The translations under genes and the position numbers were made by a program. DNA of 64,000 bases. Origin: Flavobacterium sp. CF136. GTDB lineage: Bacteria; Bacteroidota; Bacteroidia; Flavobacteriales; Flavobacteriaceae. Within the stretch, counting starts at the first letter, position 1. Each line of letters starts with the position of its first letter. The notes under the pieces are model-generated. The model had not been told where the DNA came from, did no database searches, and saw only the letters and a program-made list of their open reading frames with translations. Shown in pieces: positions 41,488 to 49,113 of the stretch. The DNA lies in assembly GCF_000282055.1 (NCBI RefSeq), contig NZ_AKJZ01000051.1, forward strand, positions 50,388 through 114,387, given 5' to 3'.

Positions 41488-42693
41488 ATGAAAATATTCC
41501 AAAGACTGACCAAAAAGAAAAGCTTATCTTTCGTTATTATACTAACCTTCTTTTCATTTTTTTATTCTACTGCCCAATCAGACAAAGAAAGCAAGGTGGC
41601 AATCAGTACAAAACCATTTAGTGATGGTGTTAATCATTGGTATTTTATTAATGACAAAACTAATATCGTAAATGCGGTTCCTAATCAACCCAAATACGAT
41701 GAATCTGAATACACTAAAATAGCCGATAACATTTTGTATTTTCAGCGTGATAATGGTGGATGGCCAAAAAATTATGACATGAGAGCTATTTTAACCCCGG
41801 AGCAAATAAATGATGTGGTTAAGACAAAATCTGTTCTTCACACTACTTTCGACAATTCGACTACTTATACCCATATTTATTATTTAGCACAGGTTTACAC
41901 ACAGACTAAAATCGAAAAATACAAGGACGCTTGTCTTAAAGGAATTGATTTTATTCTGGAAGCACAATATCCTAATGGAGGCTGGCCACAATACTTTCCT
42001 TTAGAAAAAGGGTATAGCCGCCATATAACTTTCAATGACGGAGCTTATATGGGGATTATGAATTTGTTAGGGAAAATAGTGCAGAATGATCCTAATCTTA
42101 GTTTTGTAGATTCTGAAACAAAAAACAAAGTGAGTATTTCTTATGAAAAAGGAATTGACTGCATCTTAAAAACACAAATTTCAGATCATGGAAAACTTAC
42201 TGCCTGGTGCCAGCAGCATGATGAAATAACTTTATTACCTACATGGGCCCGAAAGTTCGAACCGCCAAGTGTCAGTAATGCCGAGAGTGTTGATATCGTT
42301 TTATTTTTGATGAAAATAGAAAATCCAAGTGAACAGATTATCAGATCTGTACAAGGTGCCATTAAATGGTTTTCGGATTCTAAAATCTACAACACCAGAG
42401 TAGAAACTTTTCAGGCTCCGGAATTTGACTCAAAATACAAAAAAGTTACCGATGACCGCAGAGTTGTTATTGACTCTACCGCTCCTCCAATCTGGACACG
42501 CTATTATGAATTGGGAACAGGAAGACCTTTGTTTTGTGACAGGGACAGTGTCTACTTATATTCCTTGGCCGAAGTTAGCCGGGAACGCAGAAGCGGATAT
42601 GCATGGTATACGTATAATCCTGAAAAAGCCTTGAAAAAATATCCCGAATGGCAAAAAAAATGGACTCCTGAAACTGATATTTTAAAACAATAA
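41488..42693 (+). CDS. Pectate lyase (PL10)
   Basis: Endo-pectate lyase with an alpha/alpha barrel. Signal peptide about 1-30 (core SFVIILTFFSFFYSTAQS). Family blocks: FQRDNGGWPKNYDM, TFDNSTTYTHIYYLAQVY, QYPNGGWPQYFPL, ITFNDGAYMGIMNLL, and WCQQHDEITLLPTWARKFEPP near the active site, followed by WTRYYELGTGRPLFCDRDS. 401 residues, the usual length without additional carbohydrate-binding modules. It follows the GH28 gene in the same direction and ends at a strong terminator (42701-42734). Confidence 0.93.
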   Translation: MKIFQRLTKKKSLSFVIILTFFSFFYSTAQSDKESKVAISTKPFSDGVNHWYFINDKTNIVNAVPNQPKYDESEYTKIADNILYFQRDNGGWPKNYDMRAILTPEQINDVVKTKSVLHTTFDNSTTYTHIYYLAQVYTQTKIEKYKDACLKGIDFILEAQYPNGGWPQYFPLEKGYSRHITFNDGAYMGIMNLLGKIVQNDPNLSFVDSETKNKVSISYEKGIDCILKTQISDHGKLTAWCQQHDEITLLPTWARKFEPPSVSNAESVDIVLFLMKIENPSEQIIRSVQGAIKWFSDSKIYNTRVETFQAPEFDSKYKKVTDDRRVVIDSTAPPIWTRYYELGTGRPLFCDRDSVYLYSLAEVSRERRSGYAWYTYNPEKALKKYPEWQKKWTPETDILKQ

Positions 42694-42700
42694 AAAAACA

Positions 42701-42734
42701 AAAAAAGCGTGAATCTAAACTTTCACGCTTTTTT
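42701..42734 (+). terminator. Rho-independent terminator after PL10
   Basis: Stem AAAAAAGCGTGAA / TTCACGCTTTTTT, 13 bp perfect, 8-nt loop, with the T-run in the 3' arm. The A-rich left arm also allows action on the converging minus-strand operon. Confidence 0.88.
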
Positions 42735-42848
42735 TATATATTGAAAATACTTATATATTTAGATTTATGTAATATTCCAATTGTCAGTTCGAGCCCTTCG
42801 ACAAAAGAACAAATAGACCATTATTATATGTCTAATTGGTGTTATTTC

Positions 42849-43685
42849 TTAATCATTCAGTTTATAAAATGATTTTGCATTTTCATACCAAATTTTATTC
42901 TGATCTTCAATTGAAAACAAAGTAATATAATCTTCTAAGGTTTTCACAACTTCTGTATAATCCGAAGCCACATTACAAACCGGCCAGTCAGATCCGAACA
43001 TTAATTTATCAGCAGAAAAATTCTCAAAAATGACATCCAGATAAGGTTTCAAATCTGATGATTTCCATGAATTCCAATCTGCTTCAGTAACCATTCCGCT
43101 AATTTTACAACTTACATTTTTGAATTTTGCAATCTCTTCCATTCCTTTTTTCCAGGATTCGATATCTCTCAATTTTATATCCGGTTTAGCAATATGATCG
43201 ATAACAAAAACCTGTTCCGGGAAAGACTTTACCAAATCAATTGCAGCAGACAACTGACGATGAAAAATCAGGATATCATATGTAAAATTAAACTCTTTTA
43301 AAGCTGCAATTCCGTTTCGAAAATCTTTTCTGAACATAAAATCATCAGGTTCTCCCTGCACAACATGCCTGAAACCTTTTAATTTTTCATATTTAGAAAA
43401 GTGATTCAGTCGTTCAGCAATATTTTCAGCCCTTAAATCTACCCAGCCTACGACTCCTTTTATGAAATCATTCTTTAAAGCCAGATCTAATAAAAAATTA
43501 GTTTCTTCTTCAGATTGACTTGCCTGAACTGCCACACTGCCTGCAAATTTATTTTCAGAAAGCAATGGCAATAAATCTTCGGGTAAAAAATCTCTTTGAA
43601 TTTGTCGCATTGAATCATCAATCCAACTATCCCTAATCGGATCAAATTTCCAAAAATGCTGATGTGAGTCAATTCGGTTATTCAT
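42849..43685 (-). CDS. L-fuconolactonase / L-rhamnonolactonase-type amidohydrolase
   Basis: Opens the 1,4- or 1,5-lactone made by sugar dehydrogenase, giving the aldonic acid. TIM-barrel of the COG3618 amidohydrolases with metal-site motif DSHQHFW (Asp6, His8, His10) and the C-terminal block FGSDWPVCN with the conserved Asp; VIDHIAKPD lies between. 278 residues, cytoplasmic. It lies 4 bp after the SDR gene in the same operon. L-fuconolactonase and L-rhamnonolactonase are not distinguishable by sequence alone; the two rhamnosidases nearby favour rhamnose. Confidence 0.85.
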   Translation of the reverse strand: MNNRIDSHQHFWKFDPIRDSWIDDSMRQIQRDFLPEDLLPLLSENKFAGSVAVQASQSEEETNFLLDLALKNDFIKGVVGWVDLRAENIAERLNHFSKYEKLKGFRHVVQGEPDDFMFRKDFRNGIAALKEFNFTYDILIFHRQLSAAIDLVKSFPEQVFVIDHIAKPDIKLRDIESWKKGMEEIAKFKNVSCKISGMVTEADWNSWKSSDLKPYLDVIFENFSADKLMFGSDWPVCNVASDYTEVVKTLEDYITLFSIEDQNKIWYENAKSFYKLND

Positions 43686-43689
43686 AAAA

Positions 43690-44487
43690 CTAATTTACAT
43701 CACTGATTAAAGCACGATCTAAGTGAACATAACCTCCATCAACAAAAACAAATTGTCCTGTTGTGTGAGAAGAACGATCAGAAATAATAAAAAGTGCCGT
43801 ATCTGCTATTTCTACTGTTTTTGTCATTCTGGACTCAAACGGAATACTTTTATTGATTTTTTTCAAAACTGCTTCGCCATCCGGTACCGTTTTAATCCAG
43901 TCTTCGTAGGCCGGAGTATAACTTTCTGCAATAATAATCGCATTAGAACGAATTCCGTACTGAATCAAATCTACTGCCCATTCTCTGGTAAGTCCAAGTA
44001 CTCCTCCTTTTGCAGCAGCATAGCCTGAAGTTCCTCCTTGCCCTGTTAAAGCCACTTTGGAACCAATATTCAGAATATTTCCTTTTGCTTCTTTTAGATA
44101 CGGAAGTGCATATTTGACCAATAAAAAATAGCTTACTACATTCAGTTTCAAAGAATCCATAAATTCTTCATAACTGGAATCTAATCCGGCACCATCATTG
44201 ACCCCCACATTATTGATAACAGCATCTATCCTACCATATTTTTCTACAATTTTCGCAACTGCATTTTCCATCTGAACAGGATCGGTTACATCGGTTTCTA
44301 CAAATAAAGAATCGATTCCTTTTTTTTGCAATGCTTCAGCATAACCAAAACCTCTGCTATTTCTATCAATCAGAACCGGAATAGCTCCTTCATCTGCCAA
44401 GCGGTTGATGATCGTTTCACCAATACTTCCCTCTTTACCCGCTGAACCAGATACAGCTACTATTTTTCCTTTTAAATTTAAATCCAT
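43690..44487 (-). CDS. SDR-family sugar dehydrogenase (L-fucose/L-rhamnose type)
   Basis: Short-chain dehydrogenase expected to oxidise the sugar to its lactone. Rossmann motif is a variant, GSAGKEGSIG, in place of TGxxxGIG; catalytic Ser143, Tyr156 and Lys160 are present (IGSKVAL, SGYAAAKGG). NNVG and DGGYVHLD are typical. 265 residues. It is directly upstream of the lactonase gene (4-bp gap), which supports the sugar-dehydrogenase step. It could instead be a keto-acid dehydrogenase; the other SDR protein (46718-47482) is the alternative for that step. Confidence 0.78.
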   Translation of the reverse strand: MDLNLKGKIVAVSGSAGKEGSIGETIINRLADEGAIPVLIDRNSRGFGYAEALQKKGIDSLFVETDVTDPVQMENAVAKIVEKYGRIDAVINNVGVNDGAGLDSSYEEFMDSLKLNVVSYFLLVKYALPYLKEAKGNILNIGSKVALTGQGGTSGYAAAKGGVLGLTREWAVDLIQYGIRSNAIIIAESYTPAYEDWIKTVPDGEAVLKKINKSIPFESRMTKTVEIADTALFIISDRSSHTTGQFVFVDGGYVHLDRALISDVN

Positions 44488-44506
44488 AATTGTTATTTTT
44501 TCAGAA

Positions 44507-45520
44507 TTAATTTAATTCTATAATTGCTTTGATGGTATTGTTTTTCGGATCAATCCATTTTTCAAATTCAGTAATCATATCCGAAAAGTCAGCTCTGTGT
44601 GTAATGTATTTTTTTGGATCGATTTTACCCGCTTTCAAACATTGCATTACATATTCAAAATCTTCAATAATCGCATTTCGGCTACTCATTAAAGTGGATT
44701 CTCTTTTATGAAAGTCAGGGTGGCTGAAACTTAATTCTCCTTTTTGAAGTCCTACTAAAACAAATCTCCCGCCATGAGAAATATAATTGAATGCACTGTT
44801 CATCACTTTTTGATTTCCGGTAGCATCAATCACCACATTGGCCATGTCTCCATTGGTCAACTCTGCCAATCGTATTGCTACATCATCATGCAAAGGGTTT
44901 ATCGTTTCATCTGCCTGAAGTGCTTCTTTGCAAAAATTAAGACGATACTCATTGATATCCATAACAATAACTTTGGCACCGGCAATTTTTGCAAACTGGA
45001 TCAATCCTAATCCAATAGGACCGGCACCCATTACCAAAACTGTATCGGTAGCTTTTACTCCTGCTCTGCGTACACCGTGAGCAGCAATAGCAAGCGGTTC
45101 TACCAAAGCCAGTTCATCATAATCCAAACCTTGTCCGTGCAGCAAATATTGTTCAGGAACAGTTACATACTCTGCCATTCCGCCATCAATATGTACTCCA
45201 AAAACTTTGATATTCGCACAGCAATTGGTCAATCCATTTCGACAGGCTACACATTTTCCGCAACTGAAGTAAGGAATAAAAGTTACTTTATCTCCCGGTT
45301 CAAAACCTTTTGCATTTCCTTTAATATATTCGGCTGCCAGTTCATGCCCCAAAATTCTTGGATATTCAAAATAAGGCTGAGTTCCTCCAAATGCATGAAT
45401 ATCGGTTCCGCAGACGCCTATTCTCTTAATTTTCAAAAGTACTTCTCCTTCTTTTGGTTCCGGCATTGGTTTCTCTTTCAATAGAAACTCCTGCGGCTTT
45501 TCACAAACAATATATTTCAT
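44507..45520 (-). CDS. Zinc-dependent alcohol dehydrogenase (sugar-acid dehydrogenase type)
   Basis: Medium-chain dehydrogenase. Catalytic zinc ligands Cys37, His59 and Glu60 (GVCGTD, ILGHE), structural-zinc cysteines at 87, 90, 93 and 100 or 101, and NAD-binding motif GAGPIGLG are visible. 337 residues. The best relatives by motif are L-gulonate 5-dehydrogenase/L-galactonate oxidoreductase-like enzymes. Its step in the pathway is uncertain: it may act on the sugar acid or on an alternative substrate such as galactonate. It lies 19 bp before the SDR gene and 245 bp after the FAH-family gene, that gap containing a long palindrome. Confidence 0.82.
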   Translation of the reverse strand: MKYIVCEKPQEFLLKEKPMPEPKEGEVLLKIKRIGVCGTDIHAFGGTQPYFEYPRILGHELAAEYIKGNAKGFEPGDKVTFIPYFSCGKCVACRNGLTNCCANIKVFGVHIDGGMAEYVTVPEQYLLHGQGLDYDELALVEPLAIAAHGVRRAGVKATDTVLVMGAGPIGLGLIQFAKIAGAKVIVMDINEYRLNFCKEALQADETINPLHDDVAIRLAELTNGDMANVVIDATGNQKVMNSAFNYISHGGRFVLVGLQKGELSFSHPDFHKRESTLMSSRNAIIEDFEYVMQCLKAGKIDPKKYITHRADFSDMITEFEKWIDPKNNTIKAIIELN

Positions 45521-45586
45521 TTTATGAGTCTCTTTTTTATATTTTATTATCAGAAAAGTCTAATTTTAATCCTTTGAGTTTGATTT

Positions 45587-45723
45587 TTAACACATAGAAA
45601 CATAGATTTTGAAAACTAAAAATAGGCGTTTCACTATTTAAAATACACATAGCAGACTATGTGAAAGAAATGTATTTCTTTTCGTATTTTTTTTTAAATA
45701 AAATCTATGTTTCTATGTGTTAA
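45587..45723. repeat. Intergenic element with 24-bp perfect inverted ends
   Basis: Arms 45587-45610 and 45700-45723 are perfect inverted copies (core AACACATAGAAACATAG). The inner part holds another palindrome (CACATAG-N4-CTATGTG). About 137 bp in all, without coding capacity. MITE-like or REP-like; it splits the operon between the FAH and ADH genes. Confidence 0.75.
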
Positions 45724-45765
45724 AGCAAACTTTTATGAATTACACCCACAAAAGGTTAATTTTAA

Positions 45766-46620
45766 TTATTTACTGTAGGCTTTTGCTACTTGTTTGCTGG
45801 AACCTAATCCGTCCATGCCTAATTCAATAATATCACCCGGTTTAATGTAAATTGGATCCGGTTTAATTCCCAAACCAACTCCCGGAGGCGTTCCTGTACT
45901 GATAATATCCCCAGGAAGCAAAGTCATGAACTGGCTTAGGTAATGCACCAAAAATGGAATTTTGAAAACTAAATTTGAAGTGTTACTATTTTGGAATTTC
46001 TTTCCGTTAACCGTTAACCACATTGGTAAATTATTCACATCTGCAATTTCATCCTGAGTAGCCAAAAATGGTCCAAGCGGCGCGAAGGTATCACAACCTT
46101 TACCTTTTGCCCATTGCCCGCCCATTTCGATTTGAAAAGCTCTTTCACTGTAATCATTTAATAAAGCATATCCGGCCACATAATCTAAAGCTTCTGCTTC
46201 TTCTACGTAACTTGCTTTTTTACCAACCACAAATGCCAACTCGATTTCCCAGTCTGTTTTTTCACTGTTTTTCGGTATAATCAAATCATCATTCGGGCCA
46301 CATAAAGAAGTCGTTGATTTGAAAAAGATAATAGGTTCTGCCGGAATTGGAGCACCAGTCTCATGACAATGATCTACATAATTCAATCCGATACAGATTA
46401 TTTTTGAAGGTCTTGCGACCGGTGAACCTAAGCGTACATCTGCACTAACTTCAGGCAAAACAGGATTGCTTTCTAATGCTTTTTTTAACTTTTCCAAACC
46501 ATTATCTTCAAAAAAAGCTTCATTAAAATCAGTTACAATTGAAGAAACATCATATCTTTTTTCTCCAATTAAAACTCCCGGTTTTTCTTTTCCAACCGCT
46601 CCAAAACGTATTAATTTCAT
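45766..46620 (-). CDS. Fumarylacetoacetate-hydrolase-family enzyme (2,4-diketo-3-deoxy sugar-acid hydrolase)
   Basis: Expected to cleave 2,4-diketo-3-deoxy-L-rhamnonate or -fuconate into pyruvate and L-lactate. The FAH fold starts near residue 70 with IICIGLNYVDHCHETG. The metal-binding acidic residues lie in DWEIELAFVVG, and the substrate loop is in the GGQWAKGKGCDTFAPLGP block. 284 residues, cytoplasmic. It is next to the gene for the SDR that would make its substrate, which supports the assignment. The family also includes ureidoglycolate-lyase-like and aromatic-pathway hydrolases, so the reaction is inferred from context. Confidence 0.82.
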   Translation of the reverse strand: MKLIRFGAVGKEKPGVLIGEKRYDVSSIVTDFNEAFFEDNGLEKLKKALESNPVLPEVSADVRLGSPVARPSKIICIGLNYVDHCHETGAPIPAEPIIFFKSTTSLCGPNDDLIIPKNSEKTDWEIELAFVVGKKASYVEEAEALDYVAGYALLNDYSERAFQIEMGGQWAKGKGCDTFAPLGPFLATQDEIADVNNLPMWLTVNGKKFQNSNTSNLVFKIPFLVHYLSQFMTLLPGDIISTGTPPGVGLGIKPDPIYIKPGDIIELGMDGLGSSKQVAKAYSK

Positions 46621-46634
46621 TTCTTTATTTTTTT

Positions 46635-46708
46635 AAGTTACTAAGTTGCTAAGGTTCTGAAGTTCTAAGTCTAAAAAATCTTAACGGCTTAGTAACTTAG
46701 AACCTTAG
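46635..46708. repeat. Tandem TTAGNAAC-type repeat block
   Basis: Arms built of 8-bp units (plus strand right side TTAGTAAC, TTAGAACC, TTAGTATC; left side the same units inverted) around a short centre. It includes the perfect inverted pair AAGTTACTAAG (46635-46645) and CTTAGTAACTT (46688-46698). Located between the SDR and FAH genes. Confidence 0.6.
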
Positions 46709-46717
46709 TATCTTTAT

Positions 46718-47482
46718 TTAATTATTTAATTTGATAAAACCTCCGTCAATAGGATAATCACTACCGGTAATAAATCCGGCTTCGTCACTGCATAAGTACA
46801 ATGCCAGAGTTGCAATTTCATCCGGTTTTCCCATTCGGCCTATTGGTTGTGACTGAGATAATTTTTCGAACATTTCTTCTTCTTTTCCTGCATAGTTTTT
46901 CGAAATAAAACCATCAACAAAAGGTGTATGAACCCTTGCAGGTGAAATTGAATTACAACGGATATTCTCTTTGATATAATCTTTGGCAACAGATAAAGTC
47001 ATGGCCATAACGGCACCTTTAGCTGTTGAGTAAGCAAACCTGTCCGGAATACCAACCCAGGCGGCAATCGAAGCCATGTTCAAAATCACACCTCCGTTTG
47101 ACAATCTGAATTTTGGTATTGCTGCAAATAAACAGTTGTAAACTCCTTTTACATTCACATCCATCACACGGTCAAAATCAGTCTCTGATGTAGTGTCTAC
47201 TTTACCAACATTTGCAATCCCTGCATTATTGATAAGAATATGGATGTTACCAATTTTTTCAAATGTTTCCGTTACTTCTTTCTGACTGGAGACATTACAG
47301 GCATAAGAAAATACTTTTCCACCCGCATTTTTTATTTCATCAACAGCATCCTTAGCGCTTTCGATTGTTAAATCAACAATGTGTACTTCAGCCCCTTGTT
47401 TAGCGAACAAAGTCGCAATTGCTCTTCCTATTCCACTTCCTCCACCGGTTATTACGGCTTTTTTATTTTGTAATGAAAACAT
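46718..47482 (-). CDS. SDR dehydrogenase, 2-keto-3-deoxy-L-rhamnonate/fuconate 4-dehydrogenase type
   Basis: Classical short-chain dehydrogenase: TGGGSGIG NAD-binding motif, NNAG, catalytic Ser138, Tyr151 and Lys155 (MASIAAW, YSTAKGAV) and C-terminal DYPIDGGF. 254 residues. Likely oxidises 2-keto-3-deoxy-L-rhamnonate (or fuconate) at C4 to give the FAH-family substrate. It is the first gene of the minus-strand catabolic operon, divergent from the CoA-transferase operon. Roles of the two SDR proteins in this operon could be swapped; the order beside the FAH gene favours this one. Confidence 0.8.
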   Translation of the reverse strand: MFSLQNKKAVITGGGSGIGRAIATLFAKQGAEVHIVDLTIESAKDAVDEIKNAGGKVFSYACNVSSQKEVTETFEKIGNIHILINNAGIANVGKVDTTSETDFDRVMDVNVKGVYNCLFAAIPKFRLSNGGVILNMASIAAWVGIPDRFAYSTAKGAVMAMTLSVAKDYIKENIRCNSISPARVHTPFVDGFISKNYAGKEEEMFEKLSQSQPIGRMGKPDEIATLALYLCSDEAGFITGSDYPIDGGFIKLNN

Positions 47483-47511
47483 ATTTATTAGTTCTTTTAT
47501 TATTCTTAATA

Positions 47512-47640
47512 TTATCGATTTAATTCTAGAGCTGCAAAAATAAAAGGACTGGTTGCTTTAGGTGTTATCTTTTTTCTTTCGTTATTCATATGAATCATCT
47601 CTGTAAGGATTTCCTCTAAGTCCGGCAACAGCACACGCAT
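47512..47640 (-). CDS. Possible small protein, 42 residues (doubtful)
   Basis: An ATG-started frame on the minus strand (begins MRVLLPDLEEILTEM, ends FIFAALELNR) 29 bp upstream of the SDR gene. It has amphipathic character and is unusually GC-rich for this intergenic region. An overlapping frame (47668-47582, 28 residues, MLTGKFYITNACAVAG...) has equally plausible codons. No family is recognised for either. It may be a leader peptide, a small protein or a gene remnant. Confidence 0.25.
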   Translation of the reverse strand: MRVLLPDLEEILTEMIHMNNERKKITPKATSPFIFAALELNR

Positions 47641-47874
47641 TGGTAATATAAAATTTACCCGTCAACATCTGTTTAAATTATTCTTTATTTTTTCTTCAAA
47701 ATCTTAATAAATGTAAAACCCACAATTACAAAAGTAATTTTAAATATTAATATTAAAAAAAGAACATCCAAAAATAACCATACTTTAATAAATTATCACA
47801 TTTTTTAACCAGTTTGTAAAAAACATTCAAATAAAATATTAATTATCTTAAAAAACGCATTTATTAACCATAGG

Positions 47875-47909
47875 CAGGATTGTTCATTCCAATCTTATTT
47901 TTACATTTG
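47875..47909 (+). promoter_or_regulatory. Promoter of the CoA-transferase operon with CAGGA site
   Basis: CAGGA (47875-47879, inside GGCAGGAT) is followed after 22 nt by TACATTTG (47902-47909), a perfect TAnnTTTG -7 box. The susC site also reads GGCAGGAT on its coding strand. Only one clear CAGGA is present; the position 10 bp on reads CATTC. The start codon is 55 bp further. Confidence 0.6.
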
Positions 47910-47964
47910 TAATTGTACTTTTTACATTTATTATTTAAAAAATATAATCTATAATTATAAAAAA

Positions 47965-49113
47965 ATGACAAAACTAAAAGGCATAACATGGAATCACACA
48001 AGAGGTTTATTGCCAATGGTTGCTACTGCTCAGCGTTTTACCGAATTAAATCCGGGAATAGAAATTAGCTGGGAGAAAAGAAGTTTACAGGAATTTGCTG
48101 ATGCTTCGATAGAAGATCTGGCCAAAAGGTTTGATTTACTGGTAATTGATCACCCATGGACAGGTTTCGGCGCACACACCAATGCCATTCTTCCTTTATC
48201 AGATTATCTTTCATCAGAATATATAAATGATCAGGAAATTAATACCGTAGGACGTTCTTACGGAAGTTATGTTTTTAGCGATAAATTATGGGCATTACCA
48301 ATAGATGCTGCAACTCCGGTTGCTGCTGCCCGATTGGATATTTTAGAAAAACAAGGTTTAAAAGTTCCTCAGACTTATGATGATCTATTGGCTTTAGCAA
48401 AAAAAGGACTGGTTGCGTTTGCAGGAATTCCGGTGGATGTATTGATGAGTTTTTATATGTATTGCTGTAGTTTGGGTGAAGTTCCGTTTCAATCTGAAGA
48501 GAAAGTGATTTCTCTGGAAACAGGAAAAAAAGCTTTGCAGTTATTCAGAGAATTGGCACAATTAATCGATCCTGCCAATTTCAACAGAAATCCAATCCAG
48601 GTTTACGAAGCGATGGTCAATTCAGATGAAATTGCCTACTGCCCTTTTGCTTACGGATATTCTAATTATTCCCGAATTGGTTACAGCAAAAATTTACTTC
48701 ATTTTTATGATTTGGTAAAATTGAATAGTCAACCAATGATTAGTTCATTAGGCGGAACAGGATTAGCGGTATCTTCTTTTAGCCAACACATTCCCGAAGC
48801 CATTAAATATGCAGAATTTGCAGGATCATCACAAGTACAGCAAAATATATTTGCCGATAATGGTGGACAGCCCGGACATTTGCAAGCCTGGAAAAGTGAC
48901 CGAATTAACGGAATAACTCATGATTATTTCAAAAATACCTTGCCTGCCTTAGAGCGTGCTTTCCTTCGCCCAAGATACTCCGGACATATGTATTTCCAGG
49001 ATCATGCCGGAGATGTAGTTCGTGATTATTTGATGAATGGCGGCAACGAAGAATCTGTTTTATCAGCAATGAACTCACTTTACGCGAAGTCCTTAAACTT
49101 AAAAACGGCATGA
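47965..49113 (+). CDS. Signal-less solute-binding-protein-fold protein (family 1 type)
   Basis: Has the fold signature of ABC extracellular solute-binding proteins (opening LKGITWNHTRGLLPMVATAQ, then FDLLVIDHPW and hinge-type segments) but begins directly at the mature domain: no signal peptide, lipobox or membrane segment. 382 residues. No ABC permease or ATPase gene is nearby. It should therefore be cytoplasmic. It overlaps the next gene by 4 bp (ATGA), which means coupled translation with a CoA-transferase. I recall similar signal-less proteins with the TWxHxRG opening beside CoA-transferases in other bacteria, without a described function; this is memory, not a search. Function unknown. 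Confidence 0.7.
   Translation: MTKLKGITWNHTRGLLPMVATAQRFTELNPGIEISWEKRSLQEFADASIEDLAKRFDLLVIDHPWTGFGAHTNAILPLSDYLSSEYINDQEINTVGRSYGSYVFSDKLWALPIDAATPVAAARLDILEKQGLKVPQTYDDLLALAKKGLVAFAGIPVDVLMSFYMYCCSLGEVPFQSEEKVISLETGKKALQLFRELAQLIDPANFNRNPIQVYEAMVNSDEIAYCPFAYGYSNYSRIGYSKNLLHFYDLVKLNSQPMISSLGGTGLAVSSFSQHIPEAIKYAEFAGSSQVQQNIFADNGGQPGHLQAWKSDRINGITHDYFKNTLPALERAFLRPRYSGHMYFQDHAGDVVRDYLMNGGNEESVLSAMNSLYAKSLNLKTA

Larger units (their letters stand above)
47483..47964. other. 482-bp divergent regulatory region
   Basis: Separates the catabolic operon from the CoA-transferase operon. It contains two small overlapping minus-strand reading frames (47512-47640 and 47582-47668), the plus-strand promoter with a CAGGA site (47875-47909), and possible minus-strand -7 boxes CAAAAATA (47769-47776) and CAAAAGTA (47729-47736). 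The rest is AT-rich with no other feature seen. Confidence 0.65.

Noticed and set aside
47501..47525. A second LacI-type operator around ATCGAT
   Set aside because: Only the central six bases are palindromic and it lies at the stop of a small frame, so it was not supported.
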